NCBI RefSeq assembly: GCF_016031615.1
Contig: NZ_JACYXC010000001.1
Location: 2,666,001 to 2,730,000 of the forward strand
DNA length: 64,000 nt
Origin: Streptomyces pactum
GTDB lineage: Bacteria; Actinomycetota; Actinomycetes; Streptomycetales; Streptomycetaceae
Reading direction: 5' to 3'
The position numbers and the translations under genes are program-made. This document shows, piece by piece, positions 26,701 through 36,628 of this stretch (the first letter of the stretch is position 1; every line of letters starts with the position of its first letter). A model generated the notes under the pieces. It did not search any database, was not told where the DNA came from, and worked only from the letters and a program-made list of their open reading frames with translations.

Positions 26701-27681
26701 ATGAGCGCTAGCCCCGACGTGGTTGAAGACCCGCCGAAGGCCCAGGAGAACCCGCTTCCGTCCGCCACGCTGGGCGGCGACAGCAAGCGGTCCATCGAGC
26801 AGATCACGCTGATGCTCTTCATCGTGGTCCCCTTCATCGCCCTGCTGGCGGCGATCCCGCTGGCCTGGGGCTGGGGTGTGAGCTGGCTGGATCTGGGGCT
26901 GATGGTGGTCATGTACTACATCGGCTGCCATGGCATCACCATCGGTTTTCACCGGTACTTCACCCATGGTTCCTTCAAGGCGAAGCGGCCGCTGCGGATC
27001 GCGCTGGCGATCGCGGGTTCGCTGGCGGTGGAGGGCCCCCTGGTGCGCTGGGTGGCCGACCACCGCAAGCACCACAAGTACTCCGACGCGGAGGGCGACC
27101 CGCACTCCCCGTGGCGGTACGGCGAGACCGTCCCGGCGCTGATGAAGGGCCTGTGGTGGGCCCACATCGGGTGGATGTTCGACCAGGAGCAGACGCCGCA
27201 GCAGAAGTACGCCCCTGACCTGATCAAGGACAGCGCGACCCGGCGGATCTCCCGGCAGTTCGCCCTGTGGACGGTGGTCTCGCTCGCCATCCCGCCGCTG
27301 GTGGGCGGTCTGGTGACGTGGTCCTGGCAGGGTGCGCTGACCGCGTTCTTCTGGGGGTCACTCGTCCGGGTGGCGCTGCTGCACCATGTGACGTGGTCGA
27401 TCAATTCCATCTGCCACGCGGTGGGCAAGCGGCCGTTCAAGTCGCGGGACCGCTCCGGGAACGTGTGGTGGCTGGCCGTGCTCTCGTGCGGCGAGTCGTG
27501 GCACAACCTCCACCACGCCGACCCGACCTGTGCCCGGCACGGGGTGATGCGCGGACAGCTGGACTCCAGCGCGCGGATCATCCGCTGGTTCGAGAAGCTC
27601 GGGTGGGCGTACGACGTGCGCTGGCCGACCGAGGACCGCATCGCCGCCCGCCGCAAGGACGACGCCGTACAGGCGGCATGA
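26701..27681 (+). CDS. Membrane fatty-acyl-CoA desaturase
   Basis: A 326-residue stearoyl-CoA (delta-9)-type desaturase. The three histidine boxes that bind the di-iron centre are intact: HRYFTH (84-89), HRKHH (121-125) and HNLHH (about 268-272). Two hydrophobic hairpins (about 37-80 and 205-250) embed it in the membrane. ATG is preceded by GAGGGA. It likely adjusts membrane fluidity by introducing double bonds into acyl-CoA. The TetR gene starts 7 bp after its stop, so the two form an operon, and inverted repeats lie just before the start codon. Confidence 0.94.
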   Translation: MSASPDVVEDPPKAQENPLPSATLGGDSKRSIEQITLMLFIVVPFIALLAAIPLAWGWGVSWLDLGLMVVMYYIGCHGITIGFHRYFTHGSFKAKRPLRIALAIAGSLAVEGPLVRWVADHRKHHKYSDAEGDPHSPWRYGETVPALMKGLWWAHIGWMFDQEQTPQQKYAPDLIKDSATRRISRQFALWTVVSLAIPPLVGGLVTWSWQGALTAFFWGSLVRVALLHHVTWSINSICHAVGKRPFKSRDRSGNVWWLAVLSCGESWHNLHHADPTCARHGVMRGQLDSSARIIRWFEKLGWAYDVRWPTEDRIAARRKDDAVQAA

Positions 27682-27688
27682 TGGTGGG

Positions 27689-28372
27689 GTGGCGATCGAC
27701 AGTGGACGTAGCAGCGGCAAGGAGCGGGACCGGCCCCCGACATCGGGGGGCCGTCGCACCCGTCGCCGGATGACCGGCAAGGAGCGCCGCGAGCAGCTGC
27801 TGGACGTCGGTCGCACCGTGTTCGCCGCCCGGGGGTTCGAAGGCACGTCGGTGGAGGAGATCGCGGCCAAGGCCGGGGTCTCCAAGCCGGTGGTGTACGA
27901 GCACTTCGGCGGCAAGGAGGGGCTGTACGCGGTCGTGGTCGACCGCGAGATGCGGCAGCTGCTCGACATGGTGACCGGGGCGCTGACCGCGGGCCATCCG
28001 CGGGAGCTGCTGGAGCAGGCGGCATTCGCCCTGCTGGATTACATCGACGAGTACACCGACGGGTTCCGCATCCTGGTGCGGGACTCCCCCGTCGCCCAGT
28101 CCACCGGCACCTTCGCGTCGCTGATCAGCGACATCGCCACCCAGGTGGAGGACATCCTGGGGCTGGAGTTCAAGGCGCGCGGTTTCGACGCCAAGCTGGC
28201 GCCGCTGTACGCGCAGGCGCTGGTGGGCATGGTGGCGCTGACCGGCCAGTGGTGGCTGGATGTGCGCAAGCCGAAGAAGGCCGAGGTGGCGGCGCACCTG
28301 GTGAACCTGGCCTGGCACGGGCTGGACGGCCTGGAGCCCAAGCCGCGGCTGATCGGGCACCGGCGCAACTGA
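27689..28372 (+). CDS. TetR-family regulator (probable regulator of the desaturase operon)
   Basis: A 227-residue TetR repressor. After a basic, disordered lead the HTH runs RREQLLDVGRTVFAARGFEG, then SVEEIAAKAGVSKPVVYEHF and GGKEGLYAVVVDREM. The remaining 150 residues are the helical ligand domain. It starts 7 bp after the desaturase stop. The start is taken as GTG at 27689 behind GGTGGGG; initiation at the internal ATG (27770) is also possible. By analogy with FabR/DesT/Rv3249c-type regulators it may sense acyl-CoA, but that is inference from the operon. Confidence 0.92.
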   Translation: MAIDSGRSSGKERDRPPTSGGRRTRRRMTGKERREQLLDVGRTVFAARGFEGTSVEEIAAKAGVSKPVVYEHFGGKEGLYAVVVDREMRQLLDMVTGALTAGHPRELLEQAAFALLDYIDEYTDGFRILVRDSPVAQSTGTFASLISDIATQVEDILGLEFKARGFDAKLAPLYAQALVGMVALTGQWWLDVRKPKKAEVAAHLVNLAWHGLDGLEPKPRLIGHRRN

Positions 28373-28816
28373 GCCGGCCCGGATGCCCTGCCCCGGGTGT
28401 CCGACCGTCGCGTCCGCGTGCGGGGGAGCGGTGCCCCGCACGCGGACGCGCCGGGGTCACGCCCTGCGCCTCCTCACCGGACGAACCGGGCCGGGTGGTG
28501 CCGACGCGCTGCGGGACGGCCCGGCCCGGGCCGCCTCCCGCGGGCGTCGCGCCCCGTACACCGGTGGGCCTGCCCCTGTACACCGGTGGCTCCGCCCCCG
28601 TACCGGTGGGTCGGCCCCCGTACGCCGGTGGGTCCGCCATCTCCTCGGCGCGGCTTTCCGGTGCAACGCCCCGGGACGCCCCCGTGCCCCGGGCGCGACG
28701 ATGGGGATATGGCGGGGATGGGGTTACCGGCCGGTGTTTGTCCGGTCGTGCTCTCCCGAACGCCGTCTTCCGGATCCATACTGAGCGCCTGTCTGCGCGG
28801 CATCCGGGGGGCCACG
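28373..28816. repeat. Gene-free gap with a four-copy 22-bp repeat
   Basis: About 440 bp between the TetR gene and the TIGR04222 gene. At 28552-28637 a 20-23 bp unit of the form CCCC(C)GTAC(A/G)CCGGTGGG is repeated four times. No gene is supported; the frames crossing it translate the repeat as PVHRW-type stretches without domain support. Confidence 0.6.
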
Positions 28817-29716
28817 GTGAACGACGGCTGGATCGTGGCGGCGGTGCTGCTCTGCTGCCCGCTGCTGGTGGCGGTGCGGCGCCGGGCGCGGCACCGGGAG
28901 CCGTCCGGGCCGGCGGCGGTACCGGCCGACCCGTGGCACATCGCCTATCTGGCGGGTGGCGCCGGGCGGGTCGCCGATCTCGCCCTCTTCCTGGGGCACT
29001 GCGGCGGACGGCTGCGGCTGGAGGGCGTCCAGGTGCACCCCGCGCCGCCTCGGCCGGAGACGGCGGCGGGTGCCGGGAAGCCCGCGGACGCCGGCCCGGC
29101 GGTCACCGGGATGGAGCGCGTGGTGCTCGGCCTGGGCACGTCCGAGCGGCCCCGGGAGGTCGCCGAGGTCCGGTCCGAGCTGCGGGACCACGGCGCGGTG
29201 AAGGCGCTCGGGGAGCCGCTGGTGGCCTGCGGGGCGATGTGGGACGAGCGGAACCGCCCGACGGAAGGGCTGGCCGCCGTGTCGGGGCTGGCCTGTCTGG
29301 CCACCGGGGTCTGTGTGATCTTCCTGGACTGGCCGGTGACGGAGACCGAGGCCCGCTGGGCGCTGGGCGCTCTGGCGCTGCTGGTGCTCATCTCCGTCGG
29401 GTTGATCGTGCCGGAGTACGGCCGGCTGACGCCCGCGGGCGAGAAGGCGCATCTGGGGCTGTCGGTGGCCCATCCGCGCCGGGAGGTCGCCGAGTGGTCC
29501 GCCGCCGACCTGCCGGCCGGGGCCGGCGGAGCGCTGTGGGCCACCGAGGGGCAGTGGGCGACGGCCGTGTTGTTCGCCCTGTACGGCACGGAGGTGCTGC
29601 CGAGCACGGGGGTGCGGCAGGTGCTGGAGACGGCGAAGTCCAAGAACGAGGAGAGTGACGGCGCGAGCGGCGGGTGCGGTGGCTGCGGCGGGTGCGGGGG
29701 CTGCGGCTGCGGCTGA
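28817..29716 (+). CDS. TIGR04222-domain membrane protein with Cys-Gly tail
   Basis: A 299-residue protein. An N-terminal helix (GWIVAAVLLCCPLLVAV) is followed by the TIGR04222 region (DPWHIAYLAGGAGRVADLAL, GRLRLEG, VVLGLG). Two adjacent transmembrane helices lie in the middle (about 170-215). The C-terminus is a GGCGGCGGCGGCGCG tail, the hallmark of this actinobacterial family, whose function is unknown; the Cys-Gly repeat suggests metal binding or covalent modification. GTG at 28817 behind GGGGGG is chosen because it begins the membrane helix; upstream open frame lies in the repeat array. It appears monocistronic. Confidence 0.85.
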   Translation: MNDGWIVAAVLLCCPLLVAVRRRARHREPSGPAAVPADPWHIAYLAGGAGRVADLALFLGHCGGRLRLEGVQVHPAPPRPETAAGAGKPADAGPAVTGMERVVLGLGTSERPREVAEVRSELRDHGAVKALGEPLVACGAMWDERNRPTEGLAAVSGLACLATGVCVIFLDWPVTETEARWALGALALLVLISVGLIVPEYGRLTPAGEKAHLGLSVAHPRREVAEWSAADLPAGAGGALWATEGQWATAVLFALYGTEVLPSTGVRQVLETAKSKNEESDGASGGCGGCGGCGGCGCG

Positions 29717-29836
29717 GCGGCCCCCGCCGGTGTGCCGGGCCGGACCCACCGGGCGGACGCGACAGGCCCGGCCGGGACACCCCGCGCCGCGCCGCCCGGG
29801 GCCGCCCGGTGGGCCGGACGGCCCCGGCAGGCGGTG

Positions 29837-30658
29837 TCAGCCGTCCGCGCGGCGGGCCACCGCGAAGATCCGCCGGAACGGGAACGGGGTGCCGTAGGCG
29901 CCGGCCGGGTACGCCTTGCGCAGCAGGTCGCGGTACTCGGCGAGGAATTCCTCGGTGGCCTCCGGGTCGTCGCCCAGCGCGGTGAGGACGGGGCGGAGCG
30001 CGGTGCCCTTGACCCACTCCAGCACCGGGTCCTGGCCCTGGAGGAGCTGCACGTAGGTGGTCTCCCAGGCGTCCACCTCGCACCCGAGCGCCATCAGCCG
30101 TTCCAGGTAGTCCGCGGGGGTGAGGATGTGGACGAAGCCGCGGCCGAGGCCGGCGAGCCGGTCGCGCCAGGGCGGGGAGTCGCACAGGTCGCCGAGGAGG
30201 GCGTGGCTGGGGGCGGTGAAGTTGCCGGGGACCTGGAAGGCGAGGACGCCGCCGGGCGGCAGGGCGTCGATCCAGCGGGGGAAGGAGTCGGCGTGGCCGG
30301 GGACCCACTGGAGGGCGGCGTTGGAGACGATCAGGTCGTACCCGTGGTCGGGCGTCCAGTCGGTGGCGTCGGCGGGCCGGAAGTCCAGGTGACCGCCGCC
30401 GGGGGTGGGGCCGGCGAGCGGGCGGGCCTCGGCGAGCATCTCCGGGGAGTTGTCGTATCCGGTGATGTGGGCGTCCGGCCAGCGGTCGGCGAGCAGCCGG
30501 GTGACGTTGCCGGGCCCGCAGCCGAGGTCGGCGATGCGCGGCGGGCGGCCGGTGGCGGGCAGCCGGGGTATCCGGGCCAGCAGGTCGAGGAAGGGGCGGG
30601 TGCGGTGCGCCGCGTGCCTGAGGTACTGCTGCGGATCCCAGGACGGTGGGGTGTGCAT
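29837..30658 (-). CDS. tam: trans-Aconitate 2-methyltransferase
   Basis: A 273-residue SAM-dependent methyltransferase. Motif I is IADLGCGPGNVTRLLADRWP, followed by ITGYDNSPEML, SNAALQWVPGH and the Tam-specific region with WDPQQYL at the N-terminus. It methylates trans-aconitate, a spontaneous isomerisation product that inhibits aconitase. ATG at 30658 follows AAGGGGA. It is divergent from a MarR-family gene, matching the S. coelicolor tam-tamR arrangement in which TamR controls tam and responds to citrate or aconitate (Huang and Grove). Confidence 0.93.
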   Translation of the reverse strand: MHTPPSWDPQQYLRHAAHRTRPFLDLLARIPRLPATGRPPRIADLGCGPGNVTRLLADRWPDAHITGYDNSPEMLAEARPLAGPTPGGGHLDFRPADATDWTPDHGYDLIVSNAALQWVPGHADSFPRWIDALPPGGVLAFQVPGNFTAPSHALLGDLCDSPPWRDRLAGLGRGFVHILTPADYLERLMALGCEVDAWETTYVQLLQGQDPVLEWVKGTALRPVLTALGDDPEATEEFLAEYRDLLRKAYPAGAYGTPFPFRRIFAVARRADG

Positions 30659-30759
30659 GGTGGAGTCCCCTTGCAGGTACGGTCGGTACGAAGTGGAGCG
30701 GTGCCTGCCGCGGGTGCGGCTCTGGCGCCTTCGCTGCCCAGCCGCTCCCACGCACATAC

Positions 30760-30771
30760 CTTGACATCAAG
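30760..30771. promoter_or_regulatory. Palindromic MarR/TamR operator candidate
   Basis: CTTGA-CA-TCAAG is a perfect dyad around a two-base centre, located in the 149-bp tam/tamR spacer. It overlaps a TTGACA hexamer that reads toward tamR, so binding would block transcription. Size and symmetry fit MarR-family sites. Confidence 0.7.
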
Positions 30772-30807
30772 AGACTTCACATCGACAGACCTATTACACT
30801 GATCGAT

Positions 30808-31305
30808 ATGGAGGACGAGGTCGATCGGCTGGTGGCAGCATGGCGACGCGAGCGCCCTGACCTCGACGTGGAGCCGCTGGAAGTGCTCAGCCGGGTGAGC
30901 AGGCTCGCCCGCCATCTGGACCGGGCCCGGCGTCTGGCGTTCTCCGAGCATCAGCTGGAGCCCTGGGAGTTCGACGTCCTCACCTCGCTGCGGCGCGCCG
31001 GGGCACCGTACCAGCTCTCGCCGGGTCAGCTCCTGACCCAGACGCTGGTCACCTCGGGCACCATGACCAACCGTATCGACCGGCTGGCGAAGAAGGGGCT
31101 GGTGGAGCGGCTGCCGGACCCCAGTGACCGGCGCGGGGTGCTGGTCCGGCTCACCTCCGAGGGCCGGGACCGGGCCGACCAGGCGCTGGCCGGGCTGCTG
31201 GAGCAGGAGCGGGCGATCCTGGCGGAGCTGAGCCGGGACCAGCGCGCGGAACTCGCCTCGCTGCTGCGCCGGCTGACCGCGCCGTTCGACAACATCCCGG
31301 GCTGA
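30808..31305 (+). CDS. tamR: MarR-family regulator TamR
   Basis: A 165-residue MarR protein. An N-terminal helix extension (MEDEVDRLVAAWRRERPDLD) precedes the winged helix, with LVTSGTMTNRIDRLAKKGLV as recognition helix and PDPSDRRGVLVRLTSEGR as wing. This N-terminal extension is typical of the UrtR subfamily, which includes TamR and HucR and binds small anionic ligands. It is divergent from tam with a palindromic operator between. It likely represses both genes and is relieved by citrate or aconitate. Confidence 0.88.
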   Translation: MEDEVDRLVAAWRRERPDLDVEPLEVLSRVSRLARHLDRARRLAFSEHQLEPWEFDVLTSLRRAGAPYQLSPGQLLTQTLVTSGTMTNRIDRLAKKGLVERLPDPSDRRGVLVRLTSEGRDRADQALAGLLEQERAILAELSRDQRAELASLLRRLTAPFDNIPG

Positions 31306-31362
31306 CGCGGGCCGGACCGGCGTCCGTCCGTACGTGCACCCCCGGCCCGCCCGCGGCTCCTG

Positions 31363-32187
31363 TCACCGCAGGCCGCGGACCCCGTCCGCGCGGGTCCCGG
31401 GCGCGCCGCCGGCCGCCGTCTGCGCCCCGGCGCCGCCGTCCGCGCCCAGGTCCACCGGGCCGACGCCGGCCCGCCGGGCCAGTGCCACGGCGGCCAGTGT
31501 GGAGTGCACGCCCAGCTTGCCGAGGACGTTCTGCATATGGGTGCGGACGGTGTGCGGGGAGAGGTAGAGGCGTTCGGCGACCGCCTTGCGGCCCAGCCCG
31601 GCGACCATGCACCGCAGCACCTCGCGTTCGCGCGGGGTGAGGGACTCCACCAGGCGTTCGCTCTCGGTGCGGTGCTTGCGGGCCGCGGTCAGCTCCCGCA
31701 GCACCCCGGTGAGCAGGGCCGGGGGCAGGTGGGTCTCGTCGCGCAGGACGCCGCGGATGACGGTGAGGAGCCGGGCCAGCGAGCAGTCCTTGGCGACCCA
31801 GCCGCAGGCCCCGGCCTGGAGCGCGGCGGCGGCGCGGCGGGGGTCGTCACGCTCGGCGAGTACCACCGCGCGTGCCCCGGGGTGGGCGGTGCGGACCGCG
31901 CTGACCAGGGAGAGGCCGTCCACCACGGTCCGTGTCTCGGTGCCGGCGCGGCCCGGCGGGTGCGGTCCGGGGGCGGGGGGTTCGGTGGTGGCCGCACCGA
32001 GGTCGGCGTCCACCAGGGTGACGTCGAAGCGGCGGCCCTCGGCGGCGCCGCGGTCCAGGCAGCGCAGTGCCGCCGCCCCGCTGCCGGCCGCGGCGACCTC
32101 GACGTCCTGTTCGGCGGCGAGGGCGGCGGCCAGCGACTCGGCGAAGATGCGGTGGTCATCGACCACCAGAACCCGGATACGTGCCAC
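31363..32187 (-). CDS. LuxR-type response regulator (orphan)
   Basis: A 274-residue regulator. The receiver begins RIRVLVVDDHRIFAESLAAAL and includes the VDAD segment at the usual phospho-Asp position. It is interrupted by a Pro/Gly-rich insert (about residues 80-100) that may impair normal phosphorylation. The C-terminal HTH is LTPREREVLRCMVAGLGRKA with SPHTVRTHMQNVLGKLGVHS, typical NarL/LuxR. GTG at 32187 is chosen because the receiver starts immediately after. No kinase is adjacent. An AT-rich island with a dyad lies about 200 bp upstream. Confidence 0.88.
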   Translation of the reverse strand: MARIRVLVVDDHRIFAESLAAALAAEQDVEVAAAGSGAAALRCLDRGAAEGRRFDVTLVDADLGAATTEPPAPGPHPPGRAGTETRTVVDGLSLVSAVRTAHPGARAVVLAERDDPRRAAAALQAGACGWVAKDCSLARLLTVIRGVLRDETHLPPALLTGVLRELTAARKHRTESERLVESLTPREREVLRCMVAGLGRKAVAERLYLSPHTVRTHMQNVLGKLGVHSTLAAVALARRAGVGPVDLGADGGAGAQTAAGGAPGTRADGVRGLR

Positions 32188-32582
32188 GGCCCACCCCCCA
32201 TGTCGCCGGTTTGCGCAGAAGATCAGTGGCCCCCGCCCCCGCCGGGCACCGCGCGCCGAACGCCGTCCGGGGAGGAACGTCGGCCCCGCCGGTGTGCAGA
32301 TCAGGCTACGACCGGCTCTGGGCCACGGTGGCAAAACGGAGAAACTGCCCGCCCCACCCCGTCACGGTGGAGTTAGTTTTCCGCATCCCCATTGAAGTCA
32401 ATCAAGTTTGACGCAATTTGATCGATAAAGGGGGCAGGAGAGCGGGATATGGCCGGGAGGCGCCGGTTCGCCACGGCCCCGCCCGGGAGGCCGCGGCGGC
32501 CGTCCGGGAAGCCGTGCCCCTTCCGGGATGCGGTCCCGGTGCCGTGCCCCTCCCGGGGTGCGGGGGCGCGTCGGCCGGCGGG
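32188..32582. other. Intergenic region upstream of the orphan LuxR gene, with an AT-rich island
   Basis: Most of this 395-bp gap is GC-rich and featureless. Positions 32370-32431 form the most AT-rich stretch in the neighbourhood. It contains the dyad GTCAA-n6-TTGAC (32397-32412) and, on the minus strand, TTGACT followed at 17 bp by AACTAA, a possible promoter for the LuxR gene. If galK truly ends at 32840, the gap is about 650 bp. Confidence 0.5.
32397..32412. promoter_or_regulatory. GTCAA-n6-TTGAC dyad in AT-rich island
   Basis: Perfect 5-bp arms flank a 6-nt spacer in a locally AT-rich block, upstream of a minus-strand LuxR-type gene. It could be an autoregulatory site. Confidence 0.4.
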
Positions 32583-34081
<1,499 letters not shown>

Positions 34082-34085
<4 letters not shown>

Positions 34086-35062
34086 GCGGTCTCCTTCCGC
34101 CGGGCGAACTCCCAGGCGTCCGCCACGATGCCGGCCAGGTCGGTGCGGCTGGGCCGCCAGCCCAGCAGCTCCTTGGCGCGCTCGGCGGAGGCGACCAGGA
34201 CCGCCGGGTCGCCGCCCCGGCGGGGGGCGGTCACCTCGGGGACCGGGTGGCCGGTGACCTTGCGCACGGTCTCGATGACCTCGCGGACGGAGAAGCCGTT
34301 GCCGTTGCCCAGGTTGCAGATCAGGTGTTCGCCGGCGCGGGCGGCGTCGAGGGCGAGCAGGTGGGCCTCGGCGAGGTCGGCGACGTGGATGTAGTCGCGG
34401 ACGCAGGTGCCGTCGGGGGTGGGGTAGTCGTCGCCGAAGACCGAGATGGCCTCCCGGCGGCCCTGCGCGACCTGGAGCACCAGCGGGATGAGGTGGGTCT
34501 CGGGGTCGTGGCGCTCGCCGTAGGTGGTGCCGTCCGCGGCGCGGTGGGCGCCGGCGACGTTGAAGTAGCGCAGCGAGACCGCGGCCAGGCCGTGCGCCGC
34601 GCACTCGCCGCTGATCATGTGGTCCACGGCCAGCTTGGAGGCGCCGTAGGGGTTGGTGGGCGCGGTGGGGGCGTCCTCGGGGATCGGGGCGGTCTCCGGC
34701 TCGCCGTAGGTGGCGGCGGTGGAGGAGAAGACCAGGGTCCGCACGCCCGCGTCGCGCATCGCGGCGAGCAGTGCGGTGGTACCGCCCACGTTGTTGACCC
34801 AGTACTTCTCCGGGTTCACCACCGACTCGCCGACCTGCGAGAACGCGGCGAAGTGGAGCACTGCGCGGTAGGAGGGGTCGAGCCACTTCGCGGCGTCCTG
34901 GATGCGTCCCTCGATGAACTCCGCGCCGGCCGGGACACCGGCGCGGTGTCCGGTGGACAGGTCGTCGAGCACGGTCACCTGGTGCCCCGCCTCCAGCAGG
35001 TGCGCGGCGACCACGCTGCCGACATAGCCCGCGCCGCCGGTGACCAGGTACTTGTTGCCCAT
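34082..35062 (-). CDS. galE: UDP-glucose 4-epimerase
   Basis: A 326-residue SDR epimerase interconverting UDP-galactose and UDP-glucose. It shows the NAD motif GGAGYVGS, the catalytic STAATYG and YGASK (Tyr-x3-Lys), and RYFNVAGA. ATG at 35062 is 2 bp after the galT stop, and its stop overlaps the galK start. This is the second gene of the Leloir operon, in the order T-E-K known from Streptomyces. Confidence 0.96.
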
Positions 35063-35064
35063 CG

Positions 35065-36111
35065 TTAACTCGCTACCTCTCGCAGTCGCTCGGCCGCCGC
35101 CTCGGGCGGCACGTCGTTGATGAACACACTCATGCCGGATTCGGAACCCGCGAGGAACTTCAGTTTGCCGGGAGTACGTCGGATGGTGAAAAGCTCTAGG
35201 TGGAGGGCGAACGCGGCCCGGTCGGGGTGGTGGAAGGGCGCCTGGTGCCAGCCGGAGATGTACGGGGTGGGCGGCCGGCCGGGCCCGAAGATCCGGTCGA
35301 AGCGGCGCAGCAGTTCCAGGTAGAGGCCGGGGAACTCGGCGCGCGCCGGGGCGTCGAGGTCCCGCAGGTCCGGGACGCGGCGGTGCGGGTAGAGGTGCAC
35401 CTCGTAGGGCCAGTGGGCGGCGTAGGGGACGAAGGCGGTCCAGTGGTCCCCGGCCAGCACCACACGCCGCCCGTCGGCCCGCTCGTCGGCGAGGACGTCG
35501 TCGAAGAGGTTGCGGCCGGTGTCGCGGTGGTGTCCGGCGGCCGACCGCAGCATGGCCTCGGTGCGCGGGGTGGTGAAGGGGTAGCCGTAGATCTGGCCGT
35601 GCGGGTGGCCGAGGGTGACGCCGATCTCCTGGCCGCGGTTCTCGAAGCAGTAGACCTGGGCCACGGCGGGGTGCGCCGCCAGGGCTGCGGTGCGGTCGGT
35701 CCAGGCGTCCAGGACCAGGGCGGCGCGCTCCTCGGTGAGGTCGGCGAAGGAGGCGTCGTGGTCGGCGGTGAAGCAGACCACCTCGCACCGGCCCAGGTCG
35801 CCGGCGAGGGAGGGGAACCGGTTCTCGAAGACCGCGACCTCGTAGTCGGCGGCCGGGATCTCGGTGAGCCGGCCCCGCTCGGGGCGGGAGGGGCACAGCG
35901 GGCACTGGTCGGCGGGCGGGTGATAGGTGCGGCCCTGCCGGTGTGAGGCGATGGCGACGGTGTCGCCGAGCAGCCGGTCGGTGCGGACCTCGGTGGTGGT
36001 GACGGTGGGGTCCAGGGGGCGCCGGTCGGGCGCGTCACGGACCGCGTCGTCGCGGGTGTCGTAGTAGATCAGCTCACGTCCGTCGGCGAGCCGGATGGTC
36101 GTCTTCTTCAC
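35065..36111 (-). CDS. galT: Galactose-1-phosphate uridylyltransferase
   Basis: A 348-residue GalT moving UMP from UDP-glucose to galactose-1-phosphate. The catalytic HPHGQIY and zinc-site CPLCPS are present, along with FENRFPSLAG. It starts with GTG (GTGAAGAAG). It is the first gene of the galTEK operon, divergent from the SSS symporter across a 517-bp spacer that should hold the galactose-regulated promoter. Confidence 0.96.
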   Translation of the reverse strand: MKKTTIRLADGRELIYYDTRDDAVRDAPDRRPLDPTVTTTEVRTDRLLGDTVAIASHRQGRTYHPPADQCPLCPSRPERGRLTEIPAADYEVAVFENRFPSLAGDLGRCEVVCFTADHDASFADLTEERAALVLDAWTDRTAALAAHPAVAQVYCFENRGQEIGVTLGHPHGQIYGYPFTTPRTEAMLRSAAGHHRDTGRNLFDDVLADERADGRRVVLAGDHWTAFVPYAAHWPYEVHLYPHRRVPDLRDLDAPARAEFPGLYLELLRRFDRIFGPGRPPTPYISGWHQAPFHHPDRAAFALHLELFTIRRTPGKLKFLAGSESGMSVFINDVPPEAAAERLREVAS

Positions 36112-36628
36112 GCGCAGCTCACCTCACCACACCGACCAACAGAAGCGCACACAACAAATCACGAACGAACACCTCCGTCAATATTGCCACCGTCGGACGA
36201 CCAGCACACCGCGTGATACCCGGACATAACGCCCCTAGTCGGCTAGCTTCATCACGATCGAACAAAGAGATTCAACAGAACTGTTCAGATTCTGAACCGA
36301 GGCGCGTACGTTTCTGTGCGTTCGCGTTGCCGGAGCGTTCACCGCCCGGGGATGTCCCGTGCGCCGGGGCGTTCACCGCGCTCCGGTTCCGGCGGCCCGG
36401 ACCGGTGCGCCCCCGCCCCGGCCGTATCCGTACCCGCCCCCGACCGTCGACCACCCCACCCGCTCCCGACCCCGTCCCCGGCACCATGTGCCCGCCCCGT
36501 CCCCGTCCCCCCGTCCCGCACCCGATCGCACGACCCCGCTCCCAGCGCCTCCTCAACGCCACCGACCCCGTTCGCACCGGCCACCCCCGCGCCGCCCGGA
36601 GGGGCCCCGGACCCGAAGAGAGTGACCC
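36112..36628. promoter_or_regulatory. galT/SSS divergent control region
   Basis: This 517-bp gene-free region has relatively AT-rich patches. On the minus strand, TTGACG (36181-36176) lies about 17 bp before TTTGTT (36158-36153), a weak galT promoter candidate. Overlapping palindromes at 36274-36297 are the strongest regulatory sequence. The 36310-36600 part is low-complexity C/G-rich leader to the symporter and shows no hairpin of note. Confidence 0.45.
36274..36297. promoter_or_regulatory. Overlapping palindromes AACAG-AA-CTGTT and GTTCAG-ATT-CTGAAC
   Basis: Two perfect dyads share bases 36283-36285. The first covers 36274-36285, the second 36283-36297. Such nested symmetry suggests a dimeric repressor or activator site between galactose operon and symporter. 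No regulator gene is adjacent. Confidence 0.6.
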
